A stretch of 64,000 bases of DNA from Paralvinella palmiformis (GCA_025642065.1 JAODUP010000318.1:246001-310000), one strand, 5' to 3'. Counted from the first letter of the stretch, positions 34,452 through 44,955 are shown. The notes: generated by a model not told the origin, from the sequence alone. Numbers and translations are program-made.

Positions 34452-34967
34452 AAATTAATCATTATCCAAGAAAATATTATTGTACGATGATAATATATAA
34501 TAATTGACAGATAAACCCCAAAATAAAGAGTACAAATTAATATACCGTATAATTAAATAATATAAACGTACATCAACATCAACATCAACTCTAATCAATA
34601 TTGATAACAATATAACACGACTGAATTCAATAACGACGACCTGTTTAGAATGATTTAAGTCTTTATCAGGTTGTGTGAGATGTCTAACGTTATCTTGTCT
34701 TGTCTTGTCATATTAAGAGATATACGTCAGGTCGTCGCTGTAGGGGATCCTCATTAAGGGGGGGGGGTGTTGTTTCCTGCATCATTTACTCCAGGACGTA
34801 TGATTATATCTTGATTTGAGAGGGGGGGGGGAGTTGTAGATGGTATTTGGAATGATGGATGATCATCTCAATATAGTTTACTCCTTTTGGGGGATGGAAT
34901 CAAGAATTTAGAGTAATTTATTTGTAATAATTAGTGGATCATTTGATAATCTAATGTTACCCCTCTC

Positions 34968-35185
34968 TTCGTCTCTCTTTCTCTTTCTCTCTTTCAACTC
35001 CCCCGCCTCCCTCCCCCTCTCTCTCCTCTGTCTTTCTATCTCTCTCACTCTCACTCCATCTCACTCTCCCCCATATCTCTATCCATTTCCTTTTTCCCTC
35101 CCTTCTCCCCCCCTCTTTTTCTAGCCCCCTCTCTCTCTGACTTCTCCCCCCTGTCCGCCTCTCGCCCCCTCCCCCCTCTCTTAAA
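34968..35185. repeat. Polypyrimidine tract, about 215 bp
   Basis: Almost pure C/T with few purines, including many ctctct and ccccc blocks. It has possible triplex (H-DNA) potential; no gene. Confidence 0.9.
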
Positions 35186-35371
35186 ATTTAGGGTATAGAC
35201 CTCCGGATGTTGTCTATTGGGTACATATATCTGGTGTTTATTTGTGTTTGTCGTTGTGACGTAATTGTTGATGGTGGTATCTATTGGAATCTTTTAGGAG
35301 AATTGGGACGCTAGGAGAGTTTAAAGGGTTCAGGGAGGCGGTGTCTTTTCAGTCTTCTTCGGTACATAGGG

Positions 35372-35548
35372 TGATTGATGATTGATGTTTTACGGCCACT
35401 TTCGTGCACACGGTAGGCTAAATGGGCCGAGCGACTTCCAAGGGTAATGAGTCCAAGTCAAAGATGAAACACACTTCAGATATTCCCACGCCGAGATTCG
35501 AACTCAGGTGGCGGTGATCTGTGGTCCAACGCGCTGCCAACTCGGACC
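35372..35548 (-). mobile_element. SINE-A1 copy
   Basis: Minus-strand copy with (atc)n tail, gccactttcgtgcacacgg, agatgaaacacacttcag, the cgagattcgaac B box and a head ending at gccaactcgga. Confidence 0.88.
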
Positions 35549-35863
35549 TCTTAGGTAAATTAGGTGGGCTAGGCAGTTGAGCAGATAATGTACCGGACTG
35601 TAAGCTTGTTGACAGTAAAGGTAGAGTACTAGGGGTGACGGACGGGTGAAGTTTCTAGTCGTCCGAGTTGGATTTTACCTCTCTTTTGAAATTTGGGGAA
35701 GACACCCCGGGCTGTTGCTTATTGGACACAGCCAAAGGATGCCACCATATTGCAGGATTTTTATACACGTATACCTTCAACTAGAAAGCGACGCACCTTA
35801 AACCTTTAATACAAAGGAGATATTATATTTTATCTCTTTGTTCTAATTGTGAGATAACGTGAA

Positions 35864-36001
35864 GATGATGATTTATGTTTTATGGCCACTTTTTAAGCAC
35901 ACGGTTGCCTAAATGTGCCGAGCGACATCCAAAGGTAATGAAGCGAAGTCAAAGATGAAACAACCTTCAGATATGCCCACGCCGAGATTCGAACTCAGGT
36001 G
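35864..36001 (-). mobile_element. SINE-A1 copy, head missing
   Basis: Tail, body and cgagattcgaactcagg B box are present on the minus strand. The tRNA-like head beyond 36001 is absent. Confidence 0.8.
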
Positions 36002-36425
36002 AAATTACGTAACCCAGTGTTTAGGAAACATTCCAATGACATTCGAATGTAATTAATACGATTATACAGGTGTGAAAGTGCCCGAGTTAGACATTGAAAA
36101 TGCATTTGGAATAATAATAAGATTAAACTAAAATATATTTAAAATTAATAAGTCACAGCTTTCCATATGACAACCCATCTAACTGTTTTATATTCTCAAT
36201 AAAGGTGGGTTGAGATGTTTGTGTTTCGGGCGATCTATTTATTTTAAGGTATTTATTTCAACTTACTTGACACTAAATAACCCGAGAGGCTTTTATGTTT
36301 AGTGTAAGCTGTGATGATACTATATTGATAGTGTTCTAAATAACTCTTCGGTTGAAGTATCTTAAAATGTTTATTTATTATTCTTGAAGCCATATTGCCT
36401 GTTCTAGAAAACGGCATTATTAGAG

Positions 36426-36990
36426 CTACAGTGTCACTTTTTTCGCCGATTCTAATATATCTTCCGAACGTTTTGTATTTAACCCTGTTGGTTCTAATGA
36501 TCCCAGGGTATCAATCCAAAAAGTTTCTCGTTTTAGTCTATTAATTCGGTCCTGCCAATCAGAACCTGAGCTGTGTATTTCTTCAATCGGTATTAAAATA
36601 TAATCACCGAGAGATGGACGGTTGTAATCAGGCAGAGAAGAGTTATCTGCGTGTACTTTTAAATGTGTATATAAAGAAGAAATGTTTTCTTTCAATTTTA
36701 AATCTGTGGTCATTAGCTCTTATGCGAAAATATTAATTAGTTTCGCTTACCTATTGTTTATTACATAATTAACTTTGATAAGTATAAAACATCTCTGAAG
36801 AAGAGCTATCTAAAATCTCTCATTATGCCTAATGTTTTTTGAATGACAGTTCGTGTTATCTATTAAGTGATTGCTCCTAATATTTGAGCAATCACTTATT
36901 AAATGACACGTCATGCAGGTCATAATATTGCATGGTTTTGAACCCCAACGTCTGGTAGTTTGAATAGCGGTATTTGACCGACTTTGTTTT
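36426..36990 (-). pseudogene. PLE: GIY-YIG endonuclease and Cys-linker relic
   Basis: On the minus strand, RRWGSKPCNIMTCMTC (linker Cys motif, compare pC...rC.tC) precedes a degraded region. Then come SGSDWQDRINRLKRETFWID and TLGSLEPTGLNTK, which match the C-terminal R.e.fWi..L.tl.P.GlN end of PLE GIY-YIG domains. The GIY and YIG blocks themselves were not confidently seen. Confidence 0.75.
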
Positions 36991-37998
36991 ATTTGCAATT
37001 CCCTAACAGTTTTGCCTTTAATACCACGCATCCACCTTTTAGAATAATTTCTTTTATACAAAGCTTGAAAAAGAATCCCCCCGTTTTATCAAAATCATTC
37101 TCATTCGAACATGTAATAAACATATTTAGAAACACTTTGAGAAAGCCGCCTTGCCATTTAGCCATATTATGAAATATCATCCAAATACGGAAGTAGGTGT
37201 GAGGTTTTAATAGACGTTTAAGTAATGCCTCTTTCTCAGATTTTTCCATGTAAATATCGGCGTAGTGTGGTGCCCAAACCCTACCCATAGAAGTGCCTAC
37301 TTTTTGGATGAACCATTCATCATTAAACAAAAAGCCATTACTCTTTAAAGATAATTCTAAACGTTCTATGATTGGATCATCATATATGGGATAATTTCTC
37401 ATTACGTCCCTTACCGCTTGCAACCCCTTGGTGTGATCTATATTAGTGGTTATCTATTAAAGATGATACATTTTTTTATTCACTATTACAATCAGACACT
37501 ATTGGTCTTCCTGGGGGCATTACGTTTGGTATTGTCCAACAACTGTCCTCTTTGTGAATTTTAAGGGAGCATATAAAAATATCGAGGTCTTGGCTCCTTA
37601 GAAATTGCACCCGCAGATTTAAGTTTATTTAAAATACCAGTTATTTTAATCGCCGTTCTGGGGTATATAGACTCATTAACTTTTTCGTAATGATTATAAT
37701 TATTTAATTGACGATAACCTTCAGTAATATAATTATTTTTGTTCATTATTACTACTACCGAACTTTTATCAGCTTTTTAAATTACTATATCTTTATTTTT
37801 ACGTAAGTTGTTTAGTGTTAATATTTTTTCAATTGTTAAATTTGGTTTTTCCCGTAGGACATTTAGTTCATCTATTTCCTTCGCAAAATTATTCATGCAT
37901 TCTAATAAATCGGGATCAGTTCTCTTGTTCGGTGGAACCAAGTTTGAATTAGATGTATAATTGTTTTTTTTTTTGATTATTAAAATTGTTATTGTCAT
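36989..37998 (-). pseudogene. PLE: reverse transcriptase relic
   Basis: Minus-strand blocks in order: LNNLRKNKDIVI and MNKNNYITEGYRQLNN (Penelope N-terminal RT motif), KIHKEDSCWTIPNV with GRPIVSDCNS (the p.iHK...pgRPIvs block, in another frame), then FIQKVGTSMGRVWAPHYADI (the q..GtaMGt..aP.yA block). The catalytic YLDD is not in the same frame: that segment reads RIWMIF, while YLDD appears one frame over at about 37180. This indicates a frameshift immediately before the active site. Confidence 0.85.
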
Positions 37999-38000
37999 AA

Positions 38001-38470
38001 GTATTTTATTTTAGTTTACTTCCGAAATCTCCATCAGCTTCCAAAATGGGTGCTTTAGAAAATTTTGGGTTTGAACGAATGTGAATCACTCACTTAGTAA
38101 GTTTGTTTCTAATGTCGTCAAAACGTGACTTGAAAGATTTAAAATGTTATTAATTATTTTATAACAGGGGTAAGTTTGACCCTCTGAAGACCTTAGTTTA
38201 AAAATCTAACCAGTGGTGAACCACTGAATTTGCCGTGTCTTCTCTCCAACAGAACTCCCATTACACTATTGGAATCAATTTTGAATTTCTGAGTACCCAG
38301 CTTAGGTATGACCGTAGCCCATTCACAATGACCCACAGATCGATTGATTGAATCCGTGTTGATTCTGTTTCGCTTTCGGTAATAATTTTGACTAATTCAT
38401 GCCGCCAAAGAAAATATTATTTGAATTAATATCGACTTTTAATCTATGTCAACACGCTTTCTAAATTTTC
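38001..38470. other. Degraded PLE-flanking sequence
   Basis: Minus-strand frames hold short protein-like pieces (for example HCEWATVIPKLGTQKFKID near 38300) broken by stops. It is probably the PLE N-terminal region, but I cannot assign it. Confidence 0.35.
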
Positions 38471-38695
38471 AACTGAAATTTTCTGAGGATCTGAGGTAAG
38501 GTCATTTATTCCTAGTGCTAAAATCATATCTTCGGGGCACTTAGCACAAACCGGAACATCTTCATATTTTTCCGGAAAGCCCAATTCTTCTTTGAGGATA
38601 GGGTGTGGGTTTTCGGGAAATTAAGGCCTACAGTAAATATTTTAGAATAGAATATTGTCGTTTGTTAAATGCACATGTGTACTTCTTACATGATA

Positions 38696-38697
<2 letters not shown>

Positions 38698-38783
<86 letters not shown>
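38698..38783. repeat. Duplicated (TA)n-(TG)n compound microsatellite
   Basis: A TA-then-TG block of about 42 bp occurs twice in succession. Confidence 0.95.
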
Positions 38784-38830
38784 TTTAGCTGTGTATAATT
38801 CAAACCGTGATCAAAATGTTAAATCAATAA
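38781..38830 (-). repeat. Dispersed repeat family D fragment
   Basis: gttttagctgtgtataatt immediately after the GT tract, identical to the edge of the copy at 19375, then tcaaaccgtga. Confidence 0.7.
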
Positions 38831-38885
38831 ATATTATATAATTACTTCCTGTCTTCTTTATTTGTTTATCTGCACTGACATGTAT

Positions 38886-39150
38886 GAGGGATCTTCCCAA
38901 GAACCACAACCTCAAATAAGGTTCTTCATGAAGAACCATTTCGTGAAATTATGGTTCCCTGGGATGAACCGTTTGTCGAGAAAGGGGTTCTTCACAGGGA
39001 ACCCTAAATGGTTCTTGAAAGGTTCTTCGCGAAGAACCCTTTAAATCTATTCAAAGGGTTTTTCAGAGAACCATTAAGGGTCCCCTATTTAAACCACACC
39101 GAAGAACCCTTAATGGTTCTTCGTAGAACCGTTTGTTTTAAGGGTGTAGG
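38886..39150. repeat. Palindrome-rich element built on GGTTCTTC/GAAGAACC
   Basis: Two perfect 18-bp palindromes, GGTTCTTCATGAAGAACC (38920-38937) and GGTTCTTCGCGAAGAACC (39021-39038), sit among further gaacc/ggttc motifs and an imperfect palindrome at about 39102-39123. Foldback or MITE-like; no coding capacity. Confidence 0.85.
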
Positions 39151-39162
39151 CAAGATCACATA

Positions 39163-39300
39163 GGGTGCCTCCGTGGTTTAGAGGTAGTGTGTTCGCATAT
39201 CTGAAGGGTGTTTCATCTTTGACTTCGCTTCATTACCGTTGGAGCCCGCTCGGCCCATGTGCACAAAAGTGGCCGTTAAACATCAATCATCATCATCACC
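39163..39300 (+). mobile_element. SINE-A1 copy with two internal deletions
   Basis: The head gggtgcctccgtggtttagagg jumps to gcatatctgaagggtgtttc, losing the B box, and a second gap removes the tttagcctacc block before tgtgcacaaaagtggccg. It ends in (atc)n. Confidence 0.85.
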
Positions 39301-39334
39301 AGATCACATAAATGAGATAATGACGGCTGGTCTA

Positions 39335-39717
39335 GGAATTTCCGGGAATAGTCAGCAATTTCCGGGAGTTTCCTAACTATTTTTAGCTAAGCTGGATTCC
39401 GGAGTTTTTCACATGCTACATGTACCAGTTGTGGGAATCCTGAATGATTCACTGATAACTCATGATTCGGTAAAAACGGAGATTGTTTCCCGACAACATA
39501 TATAATTGTCACCGACTACTGCAACCGGCGACGTTAAGATATATTACTCATTATACATATTCCGTCACGTGTTTGTGGAAAACCCGAGGAAATTACCGGA
39601 GGAGAAACCAACATTCGGTTTATAATACCAACTGAACGCATTAATTGAATGACGCGTGAGTTTCGTTTCGCCGGTTAGATTCCTTCCCGTATTTAAGGTG
39701 ACTGTTTCGGGAATTCC
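39335..39717 (+). promoter_or_regulatory. kappaB-like motif cluster upstream of the TNF ligand gene
   Basis: GGAATTTCC at 39335-39343, GGGAGTTTCC at 39364-39373 (full match to GGGRNNYYCC) and GGGAATTCC at 39709-39717 lie 0.53-0.91 kb before the start codon at 40250. A TATA-like tatttaag lies near 39690. NF-kappaB/Rel control is known for vertebrate TNF genes; here it is inference from motifs alone. Confidence 0.45.
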
Positions 39718-40249
39718 GCGGATATTTCCAATAAAACTTTAAAAGCCAGGTGATGGTCACATAACAGGGATTAGGCCATTGAATCGAATACTTGTCCTAC
39801 CTATTATCGCCCCATTATGTTTGTGCGCACGCGCGTGTGTATGTATGAGTGTGATGAGAGATGTTTCATTCGAAATGCATGCAGCATACAATTGAGCAAG
39901 TGAGACCGAGTTGTTTTGTTGAGCGACTTCTTTGAGAAACATTCTACAAATCCAGGTATGAGTCGTCGGCTCTGTCCGGGTGGTTTACTTGTTGTCATAA
40001 TTGAGGCTAGGATTAGTTGTTTAAAAGGTACCAAGTCGAAAGGTAGCACTGAATAGATAAGAACAGGAACTACCTATGTACCAAATGTCGAAAGATAACA
40101 CATGTATTAGATACCAACAGGATCTATACCGAAAGCGAAACCAAACAAACGGGACATTCCATCCTCGTCGTCGTCCTGTATATTACAGAGTCGGTTGGTC
40201 TTTCTCAAACAGGACAACGTTTCTGAGCCGCGTAGAGTGTGCTGCCACC

Positions 40250-40567
40250 ATGATGGAGTGTTTAGATTACGAACAACGACTTAAAATCTGCGAAGGTCTA
40301 CTTCGACCTCAACACAGAACGGATGATAAAAGATCGTCATCATGTCGCTGTATCTATCTGATGTTGACGTGGTGCGTCCTGTCAACGTTATTACTGGCGG
40401 CGTCTTCGGGATACATCCTCTACGGATTCATCCGGATCGACGGACCCCTGGGCGACCGTCATTGGTGGCGATTCTACGACGGGCACGAGCGGCTCGTCGG
40501 TCCGGATCGGGCGTCGTGGTGTTTCTGGAACAGGTCAAAGGAGACGGGAAGGATCATCGTGAATTCG
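40250..40567 (+). CDS. TNF superfamily ligand, exon 1 (cytoplasmic tail, TM, stalk)
   Basis: First of four coding exons of a predicted 286-aa type II membrane cytokine that would bind TNF-receptor-family proteins as a trimer. This exon gives residues 1-106: a short cytoplasmic tail, a hydrophobic anchor at about 35-61 (from CRCIYLMLTWCVLSTLLLAA), then the start of the extracellular stalk, with an N-R-S glycosylation sequon at residue 94. The start was chosen at 40250 because GCCACCATGATGG is a near-ideal Kozak context. The same frame is open upstream to an ATG at 40076, which would add 58 residues. The exon ends phase 0 at a good donor (TCG|gtgagg). No signal peptide is expected for this class. 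Transcript evidence would be needed to settle the start. Confidence 0.82.
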
Positions 40568-41473
40568 GTGAGGGAAGGGGTGAGCGAGTGAGTGAGTGAA
40601 TGAGTGAGTGATTGAATTGTTGCCTCGATGTTGGTGACAATCTGGCCATACCGCTGGTTGTTGTTGTCATTCCTATACAACCGTATACACGCTTCCATTG
40701 GCTAAGGTCAAAGACATCCCTGGCACACACCTGTACAAAACAACACCACCGTTAACTAACCGAGTGGCATACCGTTTCCAAGCTCCAAATCACGGGCATA
40801 CACAGGTACCCAATACACGCAGTAAGCACACAGAAGGCCAGCAGATAGTTGCCGGATTCGAACTGAGGCCTCCTGTTTTTGATCGCTGACTTAGCACAGG
40901 CGGTACAATAAGCCGACATTACATGCCGATGCTTGTATTTATGCTGACTGACTTTCTACAGTGTACGTAAGGTCACAACAGGGACATCAGCGTAGGGAAA
41001 TAAATGACGAAGACGAGTATGAGCCGGGGTTCGAACCCACAACCTTCAGGTTTGTTCCCAAGTGCTCTTACCCGTGCACTATTGGAGTCGATTTCGAGTG
41101 GTGTCTGTGCGTTCCGGATCTTTCACTATTCAACTGATATAAGGCATCGGGCTGATCGTGGCGTTTTCCCGTCTGGAAACAGTTCCTCGACCAAATACTA
41201 ATAGCAAAGGTTTACCTCACTCACTCACTCACTCACTCACTCACACTGGGTTCAAACTCCGGCCGGGCTATGTTAGGATGTTTCATCTTTCACTTCGCCT
41301 CATTACGTTTGAAGGCCGCTCGCTCCATTTGGCCTACCTTGTGCACAAAAGTGGCCGTAAAATAGCAACAGTTAGATTTTGTACACTCACTCACTCACTC
41401 GTGGTGACAGATTCGCATCGCCAATCTAAAATTAAATCATTAATCATCAACATGTGTCTATTTCTATTTTCAG
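40568..41473 (+). other. TNF ligand intron 1
   Basis: GT-AG intron with a (gagt)n run at 40586-40612, tRNA-head-like relics on the minus strand near 40850-40915 and 41020-41090, a (ctca)n run at 41216-41244 and a SINE-A2 copy. Confidence 0.75.
41243..41372 (+). mobile_element. SINE-A2 copy, head missing
   Basis: Starts at the B box (gggttcaaactccgg) and runs through the body to gtgcacaaaagtggccgtaa and a aatagcaacag tail. The sequence before it is a (ctca)n run. Confidence 0.8.
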
Positions 41474-41495
41474 CTGGTTCCGGACTTGAAAAAAG
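41474..41495 (+). CDS. TNF ligand, exon 2 (22-nt micro-exon)
   Basis: Between acceptor ttctattttcag and donor gtaagg. Reads LVPDLKK in the frame left by exon 1 and ends with one extra base (phase 1), which exon 3 completes exactly. It encodes part of the stalk. Its size makes it easy for gene finders to miss. Confidence rests on both splice sites and on phase agreement. Confidence 0.7.
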
Positions 41496-41756
41496 GTAAG
41501 GAAGTTTTCTGGGGTTTATTTCCTTGTAACTAAATAGTTTTCCTACGAGTAACGATATCTGACATGGATGAGTAAAGTGTATGGGTGGTGTTCTGGGAGG
41601 GGGGGGGGGGTTAGACTCGATGTGGATGTAGTTAATTTATGGCCAGCCTTCGGGTGAAACATTCATGTAGTTTGTCATTCGTTATTGTGTACATAGACGT
41701 TTGTTGGCTAATATTGTGTGATTGGCGACCAGATGTCGTCACTGTCTAGTGTTTTT

Positions 41757-41948
41757 ATGTATGTTTAGTTTTATGTATATGTAAGTTTAGGTATATGTAG
41801 GATGGATGGATGAATGTTGTTTAACGACACATCGGCACAATTTAGGCCATTCAGTGTCCTAGAACGTTTGGAGTTTATGTATATGTAGATTTAGGTATAT
41901 GTAGATTTAGGTATATGCAGATTTATGTATATGTAGGTTTAGGTATAT
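41757..41948. repeat. 16-bp tandem repeat interrupted by an insertion
   Basis: gtatatgtagatttag units run at 41878-41948, with related units at about 41757-41800. Between them lies a gatggatggatgaatgttgt segment that looks like a separate repeat insertion. In TNF ligand intron 2. Confidence 0.8.
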
Positions 41949-42062
41949 CTTAGACTTATGAATGTACATACATTTGTGGATATTTCGGTCTTGAGCCAGT
42001 TCCATCATATATGTCATGTCTATCATAAAACAGACAGGCGACACACACACACACACACACCA
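41935..42062 (+). repeat. Family D-like end plus (CA)n
   Basis: ttgagccagttcc followed by catatatgtcatgtc and ataaaacagac before a CA tract. A diverged match to family D ends. Confidence 0.5.
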
Positions 42063-42138
42063 CCAGAAAATTGTGACACTGTTAGCTGAGTACAAACAGA
42101 GAAATATCAATATGCATATATATATATATATATTTCAG

Positions 42139-42216
42139 AAGCCGTAGACAATTCGTTCCACGTCAACTATTACGAACCAGACAGTGATGTTTATGGGACA
42201 GCGAATATAAATTCAG
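42139..42216 (+). CDS. TNF ligand, exon 3 (stalk)
   Basis: Acceptor tatatatatttcag, donor gtaaat. With the base carried from exon 2 it reads E AVDNSFHVNYYEPDSDV and YGTANINS, then leaves phase 1 again, which exon 4 completes as Glu. The residues form an acidic, Tyr-rich linker between membrane anchor and receptor-binding domain. Cleavage sites for shedding cannot be judged. Phase agreement on both sides is the main support. Confidence 0.75.
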
Positions 42217-42599
42217 GTAAATAATATCCGGTTGAGGTATATTGTGCCGTATTGATTTTTTCCAGAAGCGACTGAACTCAATCAACTTCTGACATGATGG
42301 GTCCTTGTCTACCAGTAGATATTTCCCAAACATCACTACTCTCTGTCTCGAGGAAGAGTCCGAAGATGACTAACGTATTTAATATTAATAATTGATGGGT
42401 ATTGTCTTCGTATTGTTCTCCGAACCCGGGGTGGGGGTGGTGTGAGACATTACAGGTTGCAAATGCTGGTTACTTAACGCCGTCGATCAATCTTCTAAAA
42501 CCTGTCTTTGTGGTCTGTAAATATCTGTGTCAGTGCTGCCTTATCGCGCGCGCGCGCGCACATACAGAGACGGACAGGTAAACCGTTTATCATATAATC

Positions 42600-42668
42600 A
42601 TTAATTGCCTCACCTGGAGTTATTAATTGCCTCACCTGGAGTTATTAATTGCCTCACCTGGAGTTATT
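42600..42668. repeat. Three 22-bp tandem units
   Basis: attaattgcctcacctgg plus agtt, repeated three times with no differences visible, in TNF ligand intron 3. Confidence 0.95.
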
Positions 42669-42772
42669 GACTATAACGTACACATATGAAAAATATACGC
42701 TATAGGATTACTAAATACGTGTTTGGTAAACTTTGGTCAGATAGAAGTCACTCTATGACCCCCCCCCCTCTC

Positions 42773-42895
42773 TCTATATAATATTAATATGTTATATTTA
42801 TACAGCGCCCTATTCAGCTAGAGGCTGCTTTAAGTCACTTTACAATATTATTTACAATATTGTTATCCCTGACTTAGACCTGTTCCTACCCAGGA
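42773..42895 (+). repeat. Dispersed repeat family G, plus copy
   Basis: tataatattaatatgttata, tatttatacagcgccctatt, cagctagaggctgcttt and gacttagacctgttcc. It is the inverted counterpart of 45575-45690 in the same intron. Confidence 0.7.
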
Positions 42896-42937
42896 CATAT
42901 CTCAACTCCCAAAAGAGCATACAACGCATATATATGT

Positions 42938-43088
42938 AGTTAATCTGTATAATCAGGTAATATGTATATTACCTGAAATATTCAGGTAATACGTCTATTG
43001 CTAACTGAGATTTAATACAGATTACCCGAACATTTCAGGTAATATATATATATATATATATATATATACCTGATTATACAGATTAACT
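42938..43088. repeat. MITE-like palindrome with perfect 22-bp arms
   Basis: Arms at 42938-42959 and 43067-43088 are exact reverse complements (left arm begins agttaatctgtataatc). The interior holds further acctgaa/ttcaggt inverted motifs and an (AT)n tract. Confidence 0.88.
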
Positions 43089-43181
43089 GTAACATATAAA
43101 ACCAGCAACAGTTGGACCGGATATTATAGTTAACACACTTCACTTTATTTGCTTTTATTAAGTCTTTCTCTAACACAAGCA

Positions 43182-43370
43182 GGGGCGCCTCCGTGGTCTA
43201 GCGGTAGCGCGTCGGACCACAGATCACTACCACGCGTGTTCGAATCTCGGCGTGGGCATATCTGAAGGTTGTTTCATCTTTGTCTTTGGTTCATTACCTT
43301 TGGAGGTCGCTCGGCCCATTTAGCCTACCGTGTGCACAAAAGTGGCCGTAAAACATCAATCATCATCATC
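43182..43370 (+). mobile_element. Full-length SINE-A1 with perfect target-site duplication
   Basis: A 189-bp copy with intact head (ggggcgcctccgtggtctag), B box gtgttcgaatctcgg, body and (atc)n tail, flanked by the exact 11-bp repeat taacacaagca at 43171-43181 and 43371-43381. It is the youngest-looking SINE here, in TNF ligand intron 3. Confidence 0.95.
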
Positions 43371-43375
43371 TAACA

Positions 43376-43960
43376 CAAGCACACACACACACTCATACGG
43401 AGAGAGACTCACACACACACATAGAGAGAGAGAGACATACACCCATACACAAGCACATACACAGAGAGAGAGAGACATACAGAGAGAGAGAGAGAGAGAG
43501 AGATACAGAGAGAGAGAGCGAGAGGGAGACATACACCCATACACAAGCACATACACAGAGAGAGAGAGAGACATACAGAGAGAGAGAGAGAGAGATACAG
43601 AGAGAGAGAGAGAGTGGGCATACACCCATACACAAGCACACACACACACACACACTCATACGGAGAGAGACTCACACACACACGCACACACATAAAGAGA
43701 GAGAGACATACACCCATACACAAGCACATACACACAGAGAGAGAGACATACAGAGAGAGAGAGAGAGAGAGAGATACAGAGAGAGAGAGAGAGAGCCCAC
43801 CCTACACAAACAAAACGCAGAGAGAGAGAGAGAGAGAGAGAGAGAAGACATACACACATACACAAAGAGAGAGATACACACACACACACATACAGAGAGA
43901 GAGAGACCCACATACACAAACACACGCAGCGAGAGAGAGACACAAACACACGAACCCCTT
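43376..43960. repeat. Higher-order (CA)n/(GA)n microsatellite array
   Basis: About 580 bp of CA and GA dinucleotides with recurring longer modules: catacacccatacacaagca occurs at about 43436, 43530, 43619 and 43708, and atacggagagagactcacac at about 43395 and 43659. All long open frames here are artefacts. Confidence 0.95.
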
Positions 43961-44301
43961 AGTGTAAAGTAGGTGAAACCGAAGCAAAACGTGTGACTGA
44001 ACCATTAAATCTAGACACGTTATCACATCCACGGTAGACAGTGATTGGTTTGGTTTTACCGGAAATATCTACTGTAAGGAGAGAAAAAATCCACAGGACC
44101 TGCGCGAAAAAAAAGACACCCCCTAACGTTTAAATAGGTTAATAAACAAATTAAAATATAGAAACGAAACAAAAAATAAACATCACAGGTGATATTAATT
44201 TTCTACTATACTGAAACATTCACGCTGAAGATGTAAAACACTCTGGCAGTGACCACCGTCAGGGTATTTCGGCTCCATCTTTCTGTACTGCTCCCCTGTG
44301 A

Positions 44302-44760
44302 GTGGTGGGGGAGGAGTTTCTCAACCACTCCAACATAGAGGCTGTGCTAAATAAGCAACAGCATGGGGATTTCCCCCGAAGAAAACACTCAGTAAACACT
44401 CAAACATGTTTTGATCGAGAGTGCCAGTTTTTCAGATTGCTCTCGAAGACCCAACTCATCCAGGTGACTAATACTCTTACCATTGACCTAGATACCTTAG
44501 TGCACCTGTTTGTCGTTGGTTGTCAGATCCCGAAACACATCCATCGGATGTCTGTCGTGTCGTATCCAGGAAGCCAGAGATACCCGGATAAAGCTTACTC
44601 GACGAAATACACCAAAAACAACTAAAATTATCAATATTAGTAAACACTTCTCTCCTATACGGCGGAAGCGAAGCCAGAAACTACCTGATTGTGTTCGCGG
44701 CTTACTGGAGATCGCAGTTCGATTTCCGGCCGTAAGTTCATATATGCATGGTGCATTCGG
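44302..44760. other. Unassigned intronic sequence with open frames
   Basis: A 107-codon plus-strand frame (44302-44625) and an overlapping one to 44764 are not low-complexity but match nothing I recognise, and I found no flanking splice sites in phase with the TNF exons. Probably non-coding. Confidence 0.3.
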
Positions 44761-44955
44761 CTAAAATAAATGCATCCTATGTGCCTTATCTGTGCTAAAC
44801 ATTTCGCATATTTTAACCTCTGTTTTGGTACACGATGGGTTTGTTTACCAATTTTTATCCCAGGTTACACCTCTCTCGCGGCTGTAGTCGTTCACTTTTT
44901 GCCTTTTATTCACGAGCTATTCATCCACGTTCTCCTTTTAGCCTAACTCTCAGCA

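Larger units (their letters stand above)
36424..38600 (-). mobile_element. Decayed Penelope-like element (PLE)
   Basis: The minus strand carries an N-terminal region, a Penelope-type RT with its diagnostic blocks, a Cys-containing linker and a C-terminal GIY-YIG endonuclease tail. This is the standard order of endonuclease-plus PLEs. Five or more frame breaks and stops make it non-functional. The stretch near 38460-38600 (frame LGFPEKYEDVPVCAKCPEDM) may be the element's start or unrelated DNA; terminal repeats were not identified. Confidence 0.82.

Noticed and set aside
40076..40249. Upstream in-frame ATG extension of the TNF ligand
   Set aside because: The 58 extra residues are in frame, but the ATG context is poor while the ATG at 40250 has a near-perfect Kozak sequence; kept as an alternative only.
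43330..44032. Many overlapping open frames of 76-121 codons on both strands
   Set aside because: They are translations of CA/GA dinucleotide repeats and a SINE; no splice sites, domains or varied composition.
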